The notes under the pieces: model-generated
Told to the model about the DNA's origin: nothing
The model's database searches: none
The model's input: only the letters and a program-made list of their open reading frames with translations
Origin: Alphaproteobacteria bacterium
Lineage (GTDB): Bacteria > Pseudomonadota > Alphaproteobacteria > Micropepsales > Micropepsaceae
Length of the DNA: 7,128 nucleotides
Direction: 5' to 3'
NCBI GenBank assembly: GCA_025935155.1
Contig: JAICVV010000104.1
Location: forward strand, 1 to 7,128
Translations under genes and position numbers: made by a program
Part shown: piece by piece, positions 7,033 through 7,128 of the stretch
Position numbering within the stretch: position 1 is the first letter of the stretch
Layout of the letters: each line of letters starts with the position of its first letter

Positions 7033-7128
7033 GCGCCATGCAGAACGACGCGCTTGCCGCTGCCGACCCCCGGCGGTCTGCATGGGTATCGGCCAACGCC
7101 GGTGCGGGAAAAACGCACACGCTCGCGA
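7029..7128 (+). CDS. addA: Double-strand break repair helicase AddA (5' end only)
   Basis: Only the first 33 codons lie in the window; the gene runs off the right edge. The reading contains WVSANAGAGKTHTLA (residues 19-33), the Walker A/helicase motif I of UvrD/Rep-type helicases, in the form used by AddA. AddA is the active 3'-5' helicase and second nuclease of the AddAB complex, so its place directly after addB is expected. The ATG at 7029 overlaps the addB TGA (ATGA) and has GAGGTG five bases upstream. A second in-frame ATG at 7038 has GGAGG ten bases upstream, so the true start is one of these two. Confidence 0.92.
   Translation, partial: MSAMQNDALAAADPRRSAWVSANAGAGKTHTLA

Overview
This window reads as a GC-rich alphaproteobacterial chromosome segment. 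The main reason is the gene order tsaE, amgK, murU, addB, addA, a neighbourhood I recognise from alphaproteobacteria. The AddB is also of the alphaproteobacterial type, without Walker A or iron-sulfur cysteines. No transposase, integrase, CRISPR array, tRNA or rRNA is visible. Coding density is high, and the longest stretch without a gene is about 120 bases.

Left part (50-1596, minus strand): a two-gene electron-transfer unit. A putidaredoxin-reductase-like FAD/NAD(P)H enzyme is read first and a [2Fe-2S] ferredoxin follows after 17 bases. Together they would pass electrons from NAD(P)H through FAD and the iron-sulfur cluster to an oxygenase such as a cytochrome P450 or Rieske enzyme. That terminal enzyme is not in the window.

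Middle (1597-1718): a 122-base divergent intergenic region. It carries a plausible sigma70-like promoter for the reductase, with a palindromic CTATAG and a GAATC (GANTC, CcrM-type) site inside a small dyad.

Right part (1719-7128, plus strand): a tightly packed run of five genes, three of whose junctions are ATGA stop/start overlaps. TsaE is the ATPase of tRNA t6A37 synthesis. AmgK and MurU are the anomeric sugar kinase and uridylyltransferase that recycle cell-wall MurNAc straight to UDP-MurNAc. AddB and AddA (the latter cut by the window end after its Walker A motif) form the helicase-nuclease that processes DNA double-strand breaks. The run joins translation fidelity, peptidoglycan salvage and recombination repair; the link looks like shared housekeeping expression rather than one pathway.

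I do not see a clear undescribed system. The points most worth a second look are a slippery T7 tract with an SD-like leader in addB, a His in MurU where related enzymes have a metal-binding Asp, and the architecture of the divergent promoter region.
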